Shown one piece after another: positions 1 through 5,359 of a stretch of 5,530 bases of DNA. The stretch's first letter is position 1; the number at the start of each line of letters is the position of its first letter. The stretch is taken from NCBI GenBank assembly GCA_025362765.1, contig JANYFI010000341.1, positions 1 to 5,530 on the forward strand, read 5' to 3'. The notes under the pieces were generated by a model. It worked only from the letters and a program-made list of their open reading frames with translations. It was not told the origin of the DNA and searched no databases. The DNA comes from Ferruginibacter sp. Its GTDB lineage: Bacteria; Bacteroidota; Bacteroidia; Chitinophagales; Chitinophagaceae. Position numbers and translations under genes: made by a program.

Positions 1-2
1 GG

Positions 3-101
3 TTTAGTTATTTTGGCCCAGTTGATACAATTGAAGATATCAATCAGTATGATATTCCGTTGGATTATTGTATTACACCGGAACAGATTTTTACTTTTTA
101 A
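3..101 (+). CDS. 3' end of an unidentified protein gene (partial)
   Basis: The third forward frame is open from the left edge to a TAA at 99-101. It encodes 32 residues, beginning FSYFGPVDTIEDINQ and ending TPEQIFTF. The composition is protein-like and acidic with aromatic residues, and contains no low-complexity run. The neighbouring frame over the same bases reads as an atypical N-terminal extension of LpxK, so this frame is the better explanation of the DNA. The stop lies 10 bases before the preferred lpxK start on the same strand, which suggests the two genes are co-transcribed. I do not recognise the family from this tail and assign no function. The gene could be confirmed only with the upstream sequence. 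Confidence 0.65.
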   Translation, partial: FSYFGPVDTIEDINQYDIPLDYCITPEQIFTF

Positions 102-111
102 AATTTCCATT

Positions 112-1173
112 TTGTTAAAAAGCTTTCGATATTTATTACTCCCGCTTTCTTTTTTGTACAGCGTAATTTTATGGACAAGAAATAAGTTATTCGATAAAAA
201 CTACTTAAAATCGTCCTCCTTTAATTTCCCGGTTATTTCTATTGGTAACCTTGCTGTTGGAGGTACGGGTAAAACACCCATGGTAGAATACCTGTTACGA
301 TTTTTAAAAAATGATTACGCCGTCGCTACAATAAGCAGGGGCTATAAAAGAAAAACAAAAGGGTATGGACTGGCCAATGACGAAACCACCGCATTGGATA
401 TTGGCGATGAGCCAATGCAGTTTCATTTAAAATTTCCGGAGGTAAGCGTAGCTGTAGGCGAGGAAAGACTGGAGGCGATACCGCAGTTGTTGCATGACCG
501 TCCGCAAACCCAGGTGATTATTTTAGACGATGCTTTTCAGCACCGGCAAGTAACCGCAGGACTAAATATTCTGTTGACAGACTACAGTAATTTATACACG
601 CGGGATTTTGTGTTACCTGGCGGAGACCTGAGGGACTTAAAGGCAAGTGCAAAAAGAGCGCAAATTATTATAGTTACAAAATGCGGGCATAATCTAACCG
701 AAGCTGAAAGCCAGCTGATTACCGGGGAATTAAAGCCTGCGGCAAATCAACAAGTATTTTTTACTGAAATACTCTATACCAATCCTTACCATCTTTTTTC
801 AAAAAAAGAAATTGTGTTATTACAAAGTACGGACGTGTCATTGGTTTGTGGCATTGCCAATCCAACTCCATTGAAAGATTTTTTAACCAACCATGTTCAT
901 AGCTACGACATGTTGCGCTATCCCGACCACCATATTTTTGACAGTGGGGATCTCGCTGAAATAAAGAAGCAGTTTAATAAGATAACCGCGGCTGATAAAA
1001 TCATTTTAACAACGGAAAAGGATGGAGTGAGATTGAAGAAATTTGAAAATGAATTAAAAGAATTGCCCGTGTACGTTTTACCCATACAGCATTCTTTTAT
1101 GTTTAACGGCGCAGAAAAATTTTGTGATACCGTAAGAACTTTTATTGATTCTTTCGTTAAAATCAATCCTTAA
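112..1173 (+). CDS. lpxK: Tetraacyldisaccharide 4'-kinase LpxK (lipid A biosynthesis)
   Basis: LpxK uses ATP to phosphorylate the 4' position of the tetraacyldisaccharide-1-phosphate lipid A precursor at the inner face of the cytoplasmic membrane. Numbered from the TTG at 112 (353 residues, normal for the family), it has a hydrophobic N-terminal segment LLLPLSFLYSVIL, then the P-loop GGTGKTP (50-56), SRGY (75-78), GDEP (98-101), DDAFQHR (139-145), LPGGDLRD (168-175), a VTKC segment near 188-191, CGIANP (246-251), DHHIF (272-276) and TTEKD (300-304). This is the complete LpxK motif series; as I recall, the GDEP Asp and a His in the DHH region correspond to active-site residues studied in the Aquifex enzyme. 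The frame is open back to the window edge, with other starts at TTG 13 and ATG 49. Those would overlap the upstream gene and add about 20-33 atypical residues. Starting at 112 gives MLKSFRYLLLP, the usual family beginning. No Shine-Dalgarno sequence is evident. It is probably transcribed with the upstream gene. Confidence 0.96.
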   Translation: MLKSFRYLLLPLSFLYSVILWTRNKLFDKNYLKSSSFNFPVISIGNLAVGGTGKTPMVEYLLRFLKNDYAVATISRGYKRKTKGYGLANDETTALDIGDEPMQFHLKFPEVSVAVGEERLEAIPQLLHDRPQTQVIILDDAFQHRQVTAGLNILLTDYSNLYTRDFVLPGGDLRDLKASAKRAQIIIVTKCGHNLTEAESQLITGELKPAANQQVFFTEILYTNPYHLFSKKEIVLLQSTDVSLVCGIANPTPLKDFLTNHVHSYDMLRYPDHHIFDSGDLAEIKKQFNKITAADKIILTTEKDGVRLKKFENELKELPVYVLPIQHSFMFNGAEKFCDTVRTFIDSFVKINP

Positions 1174-1193
1174 GCAAATAACCAGTTTTACAC

Positions 1194-1211
1194 ATACAAG
1201 TAGCCTTGTAT
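1194..1211 (+). terminator. Weak stem-loop just after lpxK
   Basis: ATACAAG (1194-1200) and CTTGTAT (1205-1211) form a perfect 7-bp stem around the tetraloop TAGC, 20 bases after the lpxK stop. The following bases (TAATTTAAAA) are only partly T-rich and the stem has just two G-C pairs. It may be a weak terminator or an mRNA 3'-end structure. The hairpin at 1290-1320 is a better terminator candidate. Confidence 0.25.
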
Positions 1212-1249
1212 TAATTTAAAAGTTGATGAAATAATTTACCAATCATACT

Positions 1250-1267
1250 GAAACAACATGTTTTTTC
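1250..1267. repeat. Imperfect 18-bp palindrome in the convergent gap
   Basis: GAAACAACATGTTTTTTC is self-complementary except for one C/T pair and is centred between 1258 and 1259. It has no loop, so it is more likely a DNA dyad or chance than a terminator, although T6 follows its centre on the + strand. No function is assigned. Confidence 0.25.
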
Positions 1268-1289
1268 TCGGGTAAAATGGCTGTAAGCT

Positions 1290-1320
1290 TTGCTGTAGCT
1301 ACTTTGCAACAGCAATTTTT
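1290..1320 (+). terminator. Likely intrinsic terminator for lpxK, overlapping the helicase 3' end
   Basis: TTGCTGT (1290-1296) pairs perfectly with ACAGCAA (1309-1315) across a 12-base loop and is followed at once by TTTTT (1316-1320). This is the shape of a rho-independent terminator read on the + strand, about 117 bases beyond the lpxK stop. The right arm and T-tract lie inside the last codons of the convergent helicase gene, whose stop is at 1299-1301. Read on the - strand the stem has no T-tract after it, so it should act in one direction. The stem is short and only moderately GC-rich. Confidence 0.45.
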
Positions 1321-2630
1321 ACTTTCTTATTTTTTATTTTCTCGTCTTTTATCAGCTCTATAACGGCACCCACCTTTAGTTTACGCACGGCTACAAATGA
1401 AAAGAAATCCTTTACTTCTATCAGGCCAATATCATCCTTTTTTAATAAACCCTTGTTGGATAAAAACCCGACGATATCGATTTTGTTTACCTTATCCTTT
1501 TTGCCTGCAGCAATAAACAATGTTGACCATTTTGGTTTTTCCGGCAATTCAATATTGTCGGGCAGATGTATGATTTCTGTGTGTCCTGTAATGTACTTTG
1601 GTAATTTTTCTTCTTCTGATAAAATCAATACAGATTTACCGCCCGCATCCATTCTGGCCGTCCTGCCATTGCGGTGTGTGTACACGTCCTGCGTAGGGGG
1701 TAAATGATAATGAATGATGTATTTTATATCTGGAATGTCTAAACCCCGTGAAGCAAGGTCCGTTGTAACCAGCACATTGGAAGTGCCATTTTTAAATTTG
1801 CACATGGCGCTTTCCCGTTCCTGTTGTTCCATACCACCATGATAAAATACGTTTACAATACCTTTATCTTTTAACAACTGGCTGGTACGTTCTACCGATT
1901 CCCGGTGATTACAAAACACAATCATAGATTTATTGCCAATGGAACAGATCAGGCGAAACAACGTATCGGCTTTGTCTTTATCTGGCGACATCACGGTTCT
2001 TACTACCAGTTCGTCCTCAGCAGGTTTTTCAAGCGGGGATAAAAAATTCAATCTTGCAGGCGATTCCATTCCGATAAAATCAGGAATCCTGACAGCTTCC
2101 GTCGCGGAGGTTAATATTCTTTTTTTTACCGAAGGCAGCGAGCCTACAATAAAAGACATTTCTTCCAGGAAGCCAAGTTCAAGCGATTTGTCAAATTCAT
2201 CCAGTACCAGTGTTGTGATATCTTCCAGCGCAAAATTATTGCGGCGGATATGATCCGCTACCCGTCCCGGCGTACCAATAATCAAAGCCGGTGATTGTAC
2301 CAGGTTGTTTTCCTCCGTTTCTCTTTTGTGCCCGCCATAACAAACGGTAACCTTATATCCTGTAGCCATTTTCCTGAATACTTCATCAATTTGAATAGCC
2401 AGTTCACGGGAGGGAACCAATATCAATGACTGCACCTTTTTACTTTGTTTGCTAAGCAATTGAATAACAGGTAATAAAAAAGCGAGGGTTTTGCCCGATC
2501 CGGTAGACGATAGCAACAACACGTTGTTATTTTCGTCGTTGGCTTTTAAAGCCGCCAGCTGCATTGGGTTCAGTTCCTTTATTTGCAGGTTGGCCAATAT
2601 TTTCTCTACAGGTATATTATTATGTTGCAT
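1299..2630 (-). CDS. DEAD-box ATP-dependent RNA helicase with C-terminal DbpA RNA-binding domain
   Basis: This is an SF2 RNA helicase, expected to unwind or remodel structured RNA in the cytoplasm; DbpA-type C-terminal domains in known helicases recognise 23S rRNA. Numbered from an upstream GTG at 2663 (454 residues), the core shows NPMQ of the Q motif (32-35), motif I STGSGKT (53-59), Ia PSRELA (84-89), GG (110-111), TPGR (131-134), motif II DEFD (155-158), motif III SAT (186-188), the motif V region TTDLASRGLDI (300-310) and motif VI HRNGRTAR (330-337). Residues from about 380 match a DbpA domain: LFIAAGKKD, then IDIVGFLSNKG, then the IG-IEV-D-FSFVAV pattern, then a lysine-rich tail. I prefer the ATG at 2630 (443 residues), because MQHNNIPVEKILANL resembles usual family beginnings and the 11 residues added by the GTG do not. 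DEFD replaces DEAD and HRNGRTAR replaces HRIGRTGR. The gene is convergent with lpxK and downstream of two lipoprotein genes on the same strand. Confidence 0.95.
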   Translation of the reverse strand: MQHNNIPVEKILANLQIKELNPMQLAALKANDENNNVLLLSSTGSGKTLAFLLPVIQLLSKQSKKVQSLILVPSRELAIQIDEVFRKMATGYKVTVCYGGHKRETEENNLVQSPALIIGTPGRVADHIRRNNFALEDITTLVLDEFDKSLELGFLEEMSFIVGSLPSVKKRILTSATEAVRIPDFIGMESPARLNFLSPLEKPAEDELVVRTVMSPDKDKADTLFRLICSIGNKSMIVFCNHRESVERTSQLLKDKGIVNVFYHGGMEQQERESAMCKFKNGTSNVLVTTDLASRGLDIPDIKYIIHYHLPPTQDVYTHRNGRTARMDAGGKSVLILSEEEKLPKYITGHTEIIHLPDNIELPEKPKWSTLFIAAGKKDKVNKIDIVGFLSNKGLLKKDDIGLIEVKDFFSFVAVRKLKVGAVIELIKDEKIKNKKVKIAVAK

Positions 2631-2725
2631 TCCGGTAAAAGTAATCTTTGTACCAGTAAGCACAAAAAAAGAGAATATACATCCTTATAGATAGAAATAC
2701 TGTAAAACGTATCGCTGGCAGGAAA
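2631..2725. other. Gap between lipoprotein gene and helicase
   Basis: This 95-bp stretch (62 bp if the helicase begins at the GTG at 2663) lies between two - strand genes. I see no stable hairpin with a T-tract and no convincing TAnnTTTG box here. Transcription from the lipoprotein pair could therefore continue into the helicase gene. A T-rich run lies just before the GTG on the - strand. Confidence 0.4.
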
Positions 2726-3472
2726 TTAAAACCCAATGGCAAATTTACAGCCGTTGGTACCAGGCGTAAAAGTAAAAGATCCCGCACTCAGCGGTTTTCC
2801 CGCTCCTGTTAACGTGATGGTGTGTTGACCGCTGGTGGAAAAAGTTCCACTCGATAAAAATATGATGCCATTGTTGGTATTTGTACTAAGCGAGTAGGAT
2901 CCTGGTGTAATTACGGTAACTTTTACTACAACCGAATCTGCCCCATTAAGTGCAGTGCCAACCTTGTATTCGCCACTTACTATCGGTGTGAGGCAACTAT
3001 CCGGCGATCCATTTAAAGTGAATTGTGCATTCCCTGTTCCCGTGGCTGTAAAATTAATGGGAAAAACACATCCAGAGGCTCCCGGTATAAAGTTAAAATT
3101 TCCGGCCGCCGCAGGTGTTCCTGATCCTTTTAGAATAATGGTTTGTGCACCGGATGCTGTAAATTCACCCGAACTACTGAAAATAACGCCGTTAATATTA
3201 GCCGTTGCGATAGTATAAGTGCCAACCGAATCAACGGTTATTTTTAACTGAATGGTATTTTTATCATTCAGGGCCGTTCCATTATTATATGTTCCGTTTA
3301 CAATAACACCCGAACAAGAATTGGTACCCCCTGCAAATTTAAATTGCGCTGTTCCGCCATTGGAACCTGCTGTATTGGAGTTGGAATAAGAGAAATTCAA
3401 TTCTTTTTGGCATGCGGTAAGTAGCAATATTCCAAAAAGAAACAGTAAAGCCGACAGTAGATTTCTGTTCAT
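2726..3472 (-). CDS. Lipoprotein with two tandem ~100-residue repeat units
   Basis: A secreted, lipid-anchored protein of unknown function, 248 residues. A positively charged N-terminus and hydrophobic core lead to the lipobox LTAC with Cys21, a signal peptidase II site. The residues after it (QKEL) are partly like the Lys-acidic surface-export signal described for Bacteroidota lipoproteins, so outer-leaflet display is possible but inferred. A Ser/Asn/Gly linker (about 28-41) precedes two units, about 42-141 and 149-248. Each contains NG(V/I)IF, an SG-FT/S-SG segment, a Thr/Ile-rich strand, G-G-P--AG-F-F-PG--GC-F, and one Cys near each end (C53/C135 and C160/C242). The alternating pattern suggests all-beta, Ig-like folds. 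It ends right after the second unit, lacking the C-terminal domain of its upstream paralogue. The ATG at 3472 is preceded on its strand by an A-rich stretch, TAAAATAAAAAAA. It is probably co-transcribed with the larger lipoprotein gene 42 bp upstream. I recall similar units in hypothetical Bacteroidota proteins but know no characterised member. Confidence 0.9.
   Translation of the reverse strand: MNRNLLSALLFLFGILLLTACQKELNFSYSNSNTAGSNGGTAQFKFAGGTNSCSGVIVNGTYNNGTALNDKNTIQLKITVDSVGTYTIATANINGVIFSSSGEFTASGAQTIILKGSGTPAAAGNFNFIPGASGCVFPINFTATGTGNAQFTLNGSPDSCLTPIVSGEYKVGTALNGADSVVVKVTVITPGSYSLSTNTNNGIIFLSSGTFSTSGQHTITLTGAGKPLSAGSFTFTPGTNGCKFAIGF
2729..3349 (-). repeat. Two repeat units encoded in the smaller lipoprotein gene
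   Basis: Unit 1 is encoded at about 3349-3050 and unit 2 at about 3028-2729. They align along their whole length at the protein level: a start of AQFKF/AQFTL, an early Cys, a GTALN segment, a -TY-I-T/-SYSLST strand, N-G-IF-SSG-F, a TI-L-G-G-P segment, and a final GC-F. DNA identity is low, so the duplication is old and not an unstable DNA repeat. Confidence 0.8.
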
Positions 3473-3491
3473 TTTTTTTATTTTACAGTAA

Positions 3492-3507
3492 GCAGGCAGG
3501 GGCCTGC
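3492..3507 (-). promoter_or_regulatory. GC-only hairpin between the two lipoprotein genes
   Basis: GCAGGC (3492-3497) and GCCTGC (3502-3507) pair perfectly around a four-base loop, in the 42-bp gap just after the stop of the larger lipoprotein gene. In the mRNA it would be the most stable short hairpin seen in the window. The bases after it on the - strand (TTACTGTAAAATAAAAAAA) contain no real U-tract, so it is not a standard intrinsic terminator. It could protect the 3' end of the upstream message or reduce read-through, setting the ratio of the two proteins. The structure is seen in the sequence; the role is inferred. Confidence 0.5.
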
Positions 3508-3514
3508 ATGAAGT

Positions 3515-4717
3515 TTAATGAACGGGCAAACTGAAACTGCCTTCTGTAATAATTTTTGTAGTGCCGCCGGCCATTCCGGTATCGCTCAATGTTCCACTAA
3601 ATGTACCCTGAATTCTGGAGGCAGTTTTACTGGTAATAGTAATAGTAAATGGTGTAAAGCTGATGCCGGTAACAGCGCTCCAGGTCATCAGCGCATCGTT
3701 AGTATACGCAACGGAATATACTTTGCCCTTGGTAAGTCCGTTTGCATCAAAAACATCTCCGGAAATAATGGAACTTGTTTTTGTAATGGACAATTCTATT
3801 GTTTCACCTGATGTGGCAGATATCCCTGCGACAATATCAATTGAGTTCGTTGCTGGAACAGGAGGTTGAGCCGGCGTGGAAGCTTCCATGAAGTATGCGT
3901 CATTCCCAAAAATTGTGCTGACGCCGTCTATTTTGCATTTTACAAAATCGGTTGGAAGCGGAGTGGCTGGTACAACTGCTACAGTAAACGAGCAACCGTT
4001 ATTACCGGGCGAATAGTTAAACGGCCCGGAAGTAATAGGGGTACCACTACCCATTAAACTAATTGTTTGAAGCCCTGTGGTGTTAAAAGTGCCCGAGCCG
4101 CTAAAAGTGATACCGTTATTGGGTAAGGTTGAAAGAAACCAGGTGCCGGTTTTGCTTACATTTACTTGTACCCCATTAATTAAATTGGCTGACGTTAATA
4201 CCACTCCGGCCTGGTATGTACCCGCTACTGTAAAATTACTGCAGCTTCCTGGCGCATCGGGAAAGGTGAAAACGGACGTGCTGCCAGCAGTTCCGGACAA
4301 AACGACCACATCAAAGACGCAGCCGGTCGCGCCGGAAATATAACTAAAAGTGCCGGCAACAAGTGGTGTACCTGTTGCCATCAAATTTAAATTTTGAATG
4401 CCTGACATGGAGAAAGTACCCGAACCTTTGAAAGTGATGCCATTAATGGTGGCCGTAGAAATAACAAATGTACCAGGTGTAGATACGTTTACTTGTAACG
4501 TTACGGCATTGCCAATGGTGGTAACCGCGTTGGCAGAAAACGTACCTTTTATATTAGCACCAATACAATTAGGAGCACCCACATAGGTATAAACTGCAGT
4601 GCCTGAATTGGTGCCCGTGGTTAATTTTCCGTATTCTGTGCTATATTCCTTTCCACAGGACGCAAGTAGCAGCATAAGGGCTAAAAGTGGAAAAAACAAA
4701 ATCAATTTACTTTTCAT
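3515..4717 (-). CDS. Lipoprotein with two tandem ~100-residue units and an extra C-terminal domain
   Basis: A lipid-anchored envelope protein of unknown function, 400 residues. The signal peptide starts MKSKLILFF and ends at the lipobox LASC with Cys21, a signal peptidase II site. GKEY follows, so a surface-export signal is possible but weak. After a short linker come unit 1 (about 41-139, Cys 51 and 133) and unit 2 (about 148-248, Cys 159 and 242). Both show NGITF-GSGTF, a GTP--(A/S)G-F-Y-(S/P)G segment and GC-F, as in the smaller neighbour. A Pro-rich linker (PATPLP, 250-255) leads to a different domain, about 258-400. It starts FVKCKIDGVS and ends with IQGTFSGTLSD and ITEGSFSLPV. This recalls C-terminal beta domains of Bacteroidota lipoproteins of the DUF6252 kind, an uncertain match from memory. 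The ATG at 4717 follows a TAAATTTG promoter box (4752-4745). It is the first gene of the - strand block. Confidence 0.9.
   Translation of the reverse strand: MKSKLILFFPLLALMLLLASCGKEYSTEYGKLTTGTNSGTAVYTYVGAPNCIGANIKGTFSANAVTTIGNAVTLQVNVSTPGTFVISTATINGITFKGSGTFSMSGIQNLNLMATGTPLVAGTFSYISGATGCVFDVVVLSGTAGSTSVFTFPDAPGSCSNFTVAGTYQAGVVLTSANLINGVQVNVSKTGTWFLSTLPNNGITFSGSGTFNTTGLQTISLMGSGTPITSGPFNYSPGNNGCSFTVAVVPATPLPTDFVKCKIDGVSTIFGNDAYFMEASTPAQPPVPATNSIDIVAGISATSGETIELSITKTSSIISGDVFDANGLTKGKVYSVAYTNDALMTWSAVTGISFTPFTITITSKTASRIQGTFSGTLSDTGMAGGTTKIITEGSFSLPVH
3974..4597 (-). repeat. Two repeat units encoded in the larger lipoprotein gene
   Basis: Unit 1 is encoded at about 4597-4301 and unit 2 at about 4276-3974. 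Unit 1 shares an ATINGITF-like segment and GATGCVF with unit 1 of the smaller gene (NINGVIF, GASGCVF). Unit 2 shares NNGITF and PGNNGC with unit 2 of the smaller gene (NNGIIF, PGTNGC). The pairing by position suggests a two-unit gene was duplicated as a whole. Confidence 0.8.
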
Positions 4718-4744
4718 AGTAATAAGACAATTAAGAAATTGTTA

Positions 4745-4752
4745 CAAATTTA
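4745..4752 (-). promoter_or_regulatory. -7 box (TAAATTTG) of the lipoprotein gene promoter
   Basis: On the - strand, TAAATTTG matches the Bacteroidota -7 consensus TAnnTTTG exactly and lies 27 bases before the ATG at 4717, in an otherwise AT-rich leader. A start about 6-7 bases downstream would give a 5' leader of about 20 bases. No clear TTG-type -33 box stands at the usual spacing; the region there is a T/A run (TTAATTTTTTATAC). The promoter would serve the lipoprotein pair and perhaps the helicase. Confidence 0.5.
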
Positions 4753-4794
4753 AGCTGCGTTTTTTGTATAAAAAATTAACTATTGCATGCCAAT

Positions 4795-4823
4795 ACCGCT
4801 TTATTTCATTAATAAATAGCGGT
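4795..4823. promoter_or_regulatory. Long inverted repeat upstream of the lipoprotein promoter
   Basis: ACCGCT (4795-4800) pairs with AGCGGT (4818-4823), and TTATT (4801-4805) with AATAA (4811-4815), leaving a two-base bulge and a five-base loop. It lies about 43 bp upstream of the -7 box of the lipoprotein promoter. No T-tract follows it on either strand, so an operator-like dyad or an RNA fold is more likely than a terminator. The function is unknown. Confidence 0.35.
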
Positions 4824-4975
4824 TTACTTTAAAGAATGCAAAAATGGCAAAGTCTTTGTTATATATTTATCGTAATTTAATTTTAAATCCAGTTGCTTGC
4901 CGTTTCATTACTATCCATTTTAAATTCAATATTATGCTCGCAACAACATATTCTGTTAGCACTTCCAATTATTCC

Positions 4976-5080
4976 ATGCTTAAAGCTATAAAACGGTTTT
5001 TCTTATTTTTGACCTTCCTTATTTTTTTCTGTGTTTTTTTAATGTATTACTTGAAAATATCGAAAGATACAAGCTTATAG
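4976..5080 (+). CDS. Doubtful small single-span membrane protein (34 residues)
   Basis: An ATG at 4976 opens 34 codons ending in TAG at 5078-5080. The product starts MLKAIKRFF, continues with a hydrophobic stretch of about 15 residues (FLFLTFLIFFCVFLM, residues 9-23) and ends YYLKISKDTSL. The basic N-terminus followed by one hydrophobic span and a polar tail is a shape found among real small membrane proteins. The frame is open further back to an ATG at 4844 (78 residues), but that extra part looks non-protein-like. Against it, T-rich DNA produces Phe/Leu-rich ORFs by chance, and no clear TAnnTTTG box or ribosome binding site precedes it. An AT-rich hairpin begins 15 bases after the stop. I do not recognise a family. 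Confidence 0.22.
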   Translation: MLKAIKRFFLFLTFLIFFCVFLMYYLKISKDTSL

Positions 5081-5094
5081 ATTATGCCAATAAG

Positions 5095-5126
5095 ATAAAA
5101 GAATAATGTATTATTTACTCTTTTAT
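5095..5126. repeat. Nested AT-rich inverted repeat
   Basis: ATAAAAGA (5095-5102) pairs perfectly with TCTTTTAT (5119-5126), and inside it ATAAT (5103-5107) pairs with ATTAT (5110-5114). It contains almost no G-C pairs. It could be a weak terminator for the small ORF ending at 5080, or a chance product of the AT-rich sequence. Confidence 0.3.
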
Positions 5127-5153
5127 TGTGTAAGCTTCTTAATATTTCTCCCT

Positions 5154-5180
5154 GTTTTATTAATTACGATAGAATAAAAC
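5154..5180. repeat. AT-rich inverted repeat
   Basis: GTTTTATT (5154-5161) and AATAAAAC (5173-5180) are perfect reverse complements across an 11-base loop. The stem has a single G-C pair and no clear T-tract follows. It is recorded as structure in the spacer, with no function assigned. Confidence 0.25.
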
Positions 5181-5326
5181 TCTGCTAAATTAATTCAAGG
5201 TTGATTAAGTTAAGATTATTCTTGAACCCTAATTCTATCAAGCATTTTTTCCTATAATTAATATTATGTTAAACAGGCGCACAAGCCACGTCCACAGCCC
5301 TCTCACGTTTTATTTTTTTCTTCCCC

Positions 5327-5359
5327 TTGCCACGAGCGAAGATTACGTTTTTAGATTTT
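5327..5359 (+). promoter_or_regulatory. Likely promoter of the right-edge gene
   Basis: TAGATTTT (5352-5359) matches TAnnTTTG at all but the last base. A TTG (5327-5329) stands 22 bases upstream as a possible -33 element, slightly further than usual. Transcription would start near 5365, about 30 bases before the ATG at 5397. The box overlaps the first copy of the TTAGCGGA direct repeat. Confidence 0.4.

Noticed and set aside
918..1166. 82-codon - strand ORF within lpxK
   Set aside because: It lies wholly inside a clear lpxK coding frame and shows no recognisable protein feature; it is a shadow.
1453..2694. Three + strand ORFs (84, 106 and 67 codons) opposite the helicase
   Set aside because: The - strand frame carries the full helicase motif series; these are antisense shadows with Ser-rich, low-information products.
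2740..2747. Perfect - strand TAAATTTG promoter-like box before the helicase
   Set aside because: It is inside the last codons of the smaller lipoprotein gene (encoding Cys-Lys-Phe), has no -33 partner and would leave a leader of about 100 bases. A chance match is likely.
3974..4597. Possible unstable DNA repeats or phase-variable tract in the lipoprotein genes
   Set aside because: The units are similar only at the protein level. No long identical DNA repeat or homopolymer switch was seen.
2955..4832. Several + strand ORFs (62-97 codons) opposite the two lipoprotein genes
   Set aside because: They mirror the repeat-encoding frames and have no independent features. Their similarity to each other follows from the lipoprotein repeats.
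4844..4975. N-terminal extension making a 78-residue ORF from ATG 4844
   Set aside because: The added 44 residues look random and have no supporting start signals. Only the last 34 codons have a plausible protein shape.
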